The position numbers and the translations under genes are program-made. Under the pieces are notes generated by a model that was not told the DNA's origin, searched no databases, and saw nothing but the letters and a program-made list of their open reading frames with translations. Shown here in pieces: positions 61,346 through 64,000 of a stretch of 64,000 bases of DNA. How positions within the stretch are numbered: the stretch's first letter is position 1; each line of letters opens with the position of its first letter. Source of the DNA: an uncultured Prevotellaceae bacterium (lineage in GTDB: Bacteria; Bacteroidota; Bacteroidia; Bacteroidales; Bacteroidaceae). Location: assembly GCA_947165505.1 (NCBI GenBank), contig CAMVAT010000002.1:112678-176677 (forward strand), read 5' to 3'.

Positions 61346-62608
61346 TTATTTATCCAGACACCGGTCGAGTTCTCGCTCAATGGCCTCACGGTCGAGGTGC
61401 TGTCCGATGAACACCAGTTTCTGCATACGGTCGCCATACTGCGCATCCCAATCGCGCTGGATGGAGGGGTCGCGCAACATCAGTTCATTGAGTTCATCCT
61501 TGGGCATAGTAGCATACCACTGTCCGGCGTTACGGATAGACACCTGACGGCCTGCCTGCTCGAAGACATAGCATGTCTGCGGTTCGTCGCGGAACCAGCA
61601 GATGCCCTTGCAACGGATGACGCCCTTGGGCCATTTACGAGCCACGAACTCGTCGAACCACCCCAAGTCGAACGCCTGCCGACGGTAATACACGAACGTA
61701 CCGATGCCGTATTCCTCCACCTCGCCGCCATCGTGATGGTGGTGGTGGTGATGGTGCCCGTGGTGATGCTCATGATCGTCGTCGTCATCATCGTCGTCGT
61801 CATCATGGTCGTGGTGATGGTGGTGATGCTCATGTTCATCGTCGTCATCGTCGTCATCATCATGATCTTCCTCTTCATGATGTGCCTCCACCTCTTGTAT
61901 CCATGCCGCCGAGGTAGCCACCTCGTTGAAGTCGAAGGCACCTGTGCCGAGGATGCGGTCGAGATCAACATTGCCGTAGTCGCACTCGATAATGTCGGCC
62001 TTGGGCTGTATGGCACGTATGATTTGGCGCAGCCGCTCCAGATCCTCGCGGCTCACCTCCGAAGCCTTGTTGAGCAGCACGATATTGCAGAACTCAATTT
62101 GCTGGATGACCAGGTTTTCGATATCGTCTTCTTCGATATTGGGTTTGAGCAGATCGCCTCCGTTGCCGAACTCATCGCGCATGCGCAACGCATCGACCAC
62201 GGTGACGATGCTGTCGAGCCTGACCACGCCGTCGCGGATATACTCCGGTCCCATGGTGGGTATGGAGCAGATGGTCTGTGCGATGGGTGCTGGTTCGCAG
62301 ATGCCGCTGGCCTCGATGACGATGTAGTCGAAGCGTCGCATGCGTGTGATGTCGCGCAGTTGTTCTACGAGGTCCATTTTCAGCGTGCAGCAGATACATC
62401 CGTTTTGCAGCGCCACGAGGCTCTCGTCTTTCTTACCTACGATGCCGCCCTGTTCGATGAGTGCCGCGTCGATGTTCACCTCGCCGATGTCGTTGACGAT
62501 GACGGCGAACTTAATGCCCCGTTCGTTGGTGAGGATACGGTTGAGAAGTGTTGTCTTTCCGCTGCCCAGATAACCCGTGAGCAGCAATACGGGAATTTCT
62601 TTCATCAT
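61346..62608 (-). CDS. COG0523 (CobW/G3E) GTPase with a long His/Asp metal-binding linker
   Basis: 420 residues. P-loop GYLGSGKTTLLN, the CICC metal motif (GCICCTLKMDLVEQL), switch region EASGICEPAPIAQ, LLNKASEV (NKxD variant). The central linker (about 240-295) is almost purely His, Asp and Glu, with runs of up to eight His or ten Asp, followed by a C-terminal CobW domain (FEQAGRQVSIRNAGQWYA). COG0523 proteins handle zinc, cobalt or nickel for client metalloenzymes in the cytosol. The target is unknown. It stands alone, with a -7 element upstream. Confidence 0.93.
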   Translation of the reverse strand: MMKEIPVLLLTGYLGSGKTTLLNRILTNERGIKFAVIVNDIGEVNIDAALIEQGGIVGKKDESLVALQNGCICCTLKMDLVEQLRDITRMRRFDYIVIEASGICEPAPIAQTICSIPTMGPEYIRDGVVRLDSIVTVVDALRMRDEFGNGGDLLKPNIEEDDIENLVIQQIEFCNIVLLNKASEVSREDLERLRQIIRAIQPKADIIECDYGNVDLDRILGTGAFDFNEVATSAAWIQEVEAHHEEEDHDDDDDDDDEHEHHHHHHDHDDDDDDDDDDHEHHHGHHHHHHHHDGGEVEEYGIGTFVYYRRQAFDLGWFDEFVARKWPKGVIRCKGICWFRDEPQTCYVFEQAGRQVSIRNAGQWYATMPKDELNELMLRDPSIQRDWDAQYGDRMQKLVFIGQHLDREAIERELDRCLDK

Positions 62609-62643
62609 GATACGATTTATTTACCGTTTATGTTTTGCGGGTG

Positions 62644-62651
62644 CAAAAGTA
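62644..62651 (-). promoter_or_regulatory. -7 element of the COG0523 gene
   Basis: TACTTTTG on the minus strand (62651-62644), 35 bp before the ATG at 62608. A TTTG lies only 12 nt upstream, which is too close for the consensus. Confidence 0.4.
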
Positions 62652-62700
62652 CGACTATTTTCGCAAAAAAGATGGGTCAGGCGGATAAAAAATGGCCATG

Positions 62701-63051
62701 TTACCGTTTGACCGTCTTGTATTTTGCTTTTACTATCTCGTAGGAATTGAATGTCAAATCCCGAAGCAGGTCATCGGGTGCCGTGTCAGCGTCAACACCT
62801 ATCCAATGCTTTGGCGACAGATTATGTGGTTTGCCGATACAACTATACTGCGCTTTCAGTTCATCGATTCTCTCTGGTTGGCACTTGAGCGTGATGACAG
62901 CGAAGTGGTCGCAATCAAAGAATGAAAACATGTGGCCATGTACATATAACGCCAGTACGCCACCAGCATACTTAAAGGCGGTGAAAGGCAGTTTTTCCTC
63001 CACGTCAGTGCCCAGTGAGAGGCAATATTCACGATAGTCTTCAATGTTCAT
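62701..63051 (-). CDS. MmcQ/YjbR-family protein
   Basis: 116 residues from ATG 63051 (MNIEDYREYCLSLG); the longer frame from 63114 would include the promoter. YjbR fold signature: CLSLGTDVEEKLPF, FKYAGGVLALYV, FDCDHFAVITLKCQPERIDEL, HWIGVDADTAPDDLLRDLTFNSYEIVKAK. These are small cytosolic proteins with a cyaY-like or DNA-binding-like fold. The function is not settled. Confidence 0.88.
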   Translation of the reverse strand: MNIEDYREYCLSLGTDVEEKLPFTAFKYAGGVLALYVHGHMFSFFDCDHFAVITLKCQPERIDELKAQYSCIGKPHNLSPKHWIGVDADTAPDDLLRDLTFNSYEIVKAKYKTVKR

Positions 63052-63084
63052 TTTATTATCTTTCCATGTTTGCGTTAGACGTGG

Positions 63085-63115
63085 CAAAGTTACGGATAAA
63101 CGAGTGCAGAACAAA
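63085..63115 (-). promoter_or_regulatory. Promoter of the YjbR gene
   Basis: TTTG (63115-63112), 19 nt, TAACTTTG (63092-63085), a close match to the consensus. The distance to the start codon is about 34 bp. Confidence 0.72.
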
Positions 63116-63451
63116 ACAAATTCATTTGTTTTTTATGCCGAGTGCCAGTAACTTAATGAGCCCACTAAAAAAATAGTAGTCTCAAGGGCGCCAGCCTGTT
63201 CCACTCCCATGTATGGAAGGGGTCAGGGGTGGGGACAGTAATTGATCCTAAATCTATAACATGACTAAGATGACTCAAAATAAGAACAAGCACTTTAATT
63301 CCTACAAAGATGGGCTGGACATGGAGTTCTTCGATTAGCAAAGCAACTACGTCGATTCCCTATGTGAGTGCTGAATGGAGCACAGAGTGAGGCATGGAGT
63401 ATTGTCATAACAATTTAATACGCTTTATTCCGACATCTCAGGAAAAAGCGG

Positions 63452-63459
63452 TACCTTTG
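63452..63459 (+). promoter_or_regulatory. -7 element of the response regulator gene
   Basis: TACCTTTG about 45 bp before the start codon; -33 box not recognised. Confidence 0.4.
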
Positions 63460-63504
63460 TGGCCAATATGATTATTTGTTTCATTCACAACTGCTTGAGC
63501 TTTT

Positions 63505-64000
63505 ATGAAAATACTTGTTGTCGATGACGAATTAGACATCTGTGAGATACTGCAATATAATCTTGAGACGGAAGGATACGAGGTGGATACCGTTAATTCT
63601 GCAGAGGAGGCTTTGGCGCTGAATCTGACGGAATACGCACTGATACTTCTGGATGTGATGATGGAGAATATGTCGGGATTCCAGATGGCACATAAGATGA
63701 AGGAGAATCCTGCTACGGCGCAGATTCCCATCATTTTCATCACGGCACTCGACGGGGAGAACCACATGGTAAAGGGACTCAATATCGGTGCAGATGATTA
63801 TATTGTCAAGCCCCTGAGCATGAAGACCGTGAAGGCAAGGGTCAATGCGGTGCTCAGGCGGGTATATCCGCATGGAATACGAGACGGAATATCGGCTGAG
63901 ACGGTTTGCTATGAGGGTATTGTGCTTGATTTAAAGGCAAAGACTGTCAGCCTTGACCATCAGGAACTGCCGTGTACGAAGTTGGAGTTTGAGTTACTTT
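63505..64000 (+). CDS. OmpR-family response regulator, partial at window edge
   Basis: 165 residues visible. Receiver domain: acidic pair VVDDE, phosphoacceptor Asp in LILLDVMME, Thr in FITALD, Lys in YIVKPL. After a linker a winged-helix transcriptional output domain begins (LDLKAKTVSLDHQELPCTKLEFELL) and is cut by the edge. The partner histidine kinase, if any, lies outside. It starts at the ATG 63505 after a repeat-free spacer. Confidence 0.9.
   Translation, partial: MKILVVDDELDICEILQYNLETEGYEVDTVNSAEEALALNLTEYALILLDVMMENMSGFQMAHKMKENPATAQIPIIFITALDGENHMVKGLNIGADDYIVKPLSMKTVKARVNAVLRRVYPHGIRDGISAETVCYEGIVLDLKAKTVSLDHQELPCTKLEFELL

Larger units (their letters stand above)
63052..63504. other. 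453-bp spacer before the response regulator gene
   Basis: It holds the promoter of the YjbR gene (63085-63115) and a -7 element TACCTTTG (63452-63459) for the response regulator. A 25-codon frame (63261-63338) starting MTKMTQNKNKHF is seen on the + strand but lacks support. The rest shows no recognisable gene, RNA or mobile element. Confidence 0.55.

Noticed and set aside
61397..62743. 448-aa frame on the + strand
   Set aside because: It is the antisense of the COG0523 GTPase, whose P-loop and CICC motifs are clear; the composition of the + frame derives from its His/Asp codons.
63261..63338. 25-codon frame on the + strand (MTKMTQNKNKHF)
   Set aside because: No ribosome binding site, no homology that I recognise; probably chance or a remnant of an older gene.

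Overview
The window looks like a chromosomal segment of a Bacteroidota bacterium, most likely a Prevotellaceae member. The support is promoters of the Bacteroides type (TTTG, about 20 nt, TAnnTTTG), a short primary sigma factor of about 290 aa, plant-polysaccharide degradation genes, a type VI secretion (T6SS) locus without TssJ/L/M, and a NusG paralog of the UpxY type. The genus is inference.

Layout. 1-2746 holds the end of a glycerol kinase-type gene and a split transketolase pair. 2820-16565 is a pectin module: PL1 pectate lyase, a large repeat-containing surface protein, then on the + strand a GH43/beta-propeller/(alpha/alpha)6 fusion, an STN-domain esterase and a GH95 enzyme. This set resembles enzymes for rhamnogalacturonan-II side chains. 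48578-53326 and 58528-61125 add GH9, GH43, GH28 and GH31 genes (xyloglucan and pectin). They surround housekeeping genes: rpoD, valS, an alpha/beta hydrolase, a COG0523 GTPase, a YjbR protein and the start of a response regulator.

The centre of interest is 47349-16632: about 30 kb, 24 genes, all on the minus strand. It has a well-formed promoter in front of a NusG-like antiterminator gene at one end and a strong hairpin terminator at the other. The contractile apparatus is recognisable: ClpV, TssB, TssC, two Hcp, VgrG, a PAAR-like tip, TssG, TssK, TssE, TssF. Inside the same run lies what reads as a full ubiquitin-like conjugation kit: a small beta-grasp protein ending in glycine, an E2 fold with HPN motif and cysteine, an E1/ThiF adenylyltransferase, a membrane JAMM (JAB) protease, and a membrane protein with vWA, RING-like and FHA domains. 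A membrane Ser/Thr kinase, a LysM muramidase and several exported proteins complete it. Five of these genes overlap one another by 4 to 19 nt. I recognise neither TssJ/L/M nor the usual TssN-R proteins, so the membrane proteins of this block may form the anchoring complex. A VgrG-linked, AT-richer 700-aa gene with a DUF2931 neighbour is the best effector candidate.

Most spacers, in every region, carry short purine-biased tandem repeats with a 7- or 8-bp period. No tRNA, rRNA, CRISPR array or intact insertion sequence was seen.
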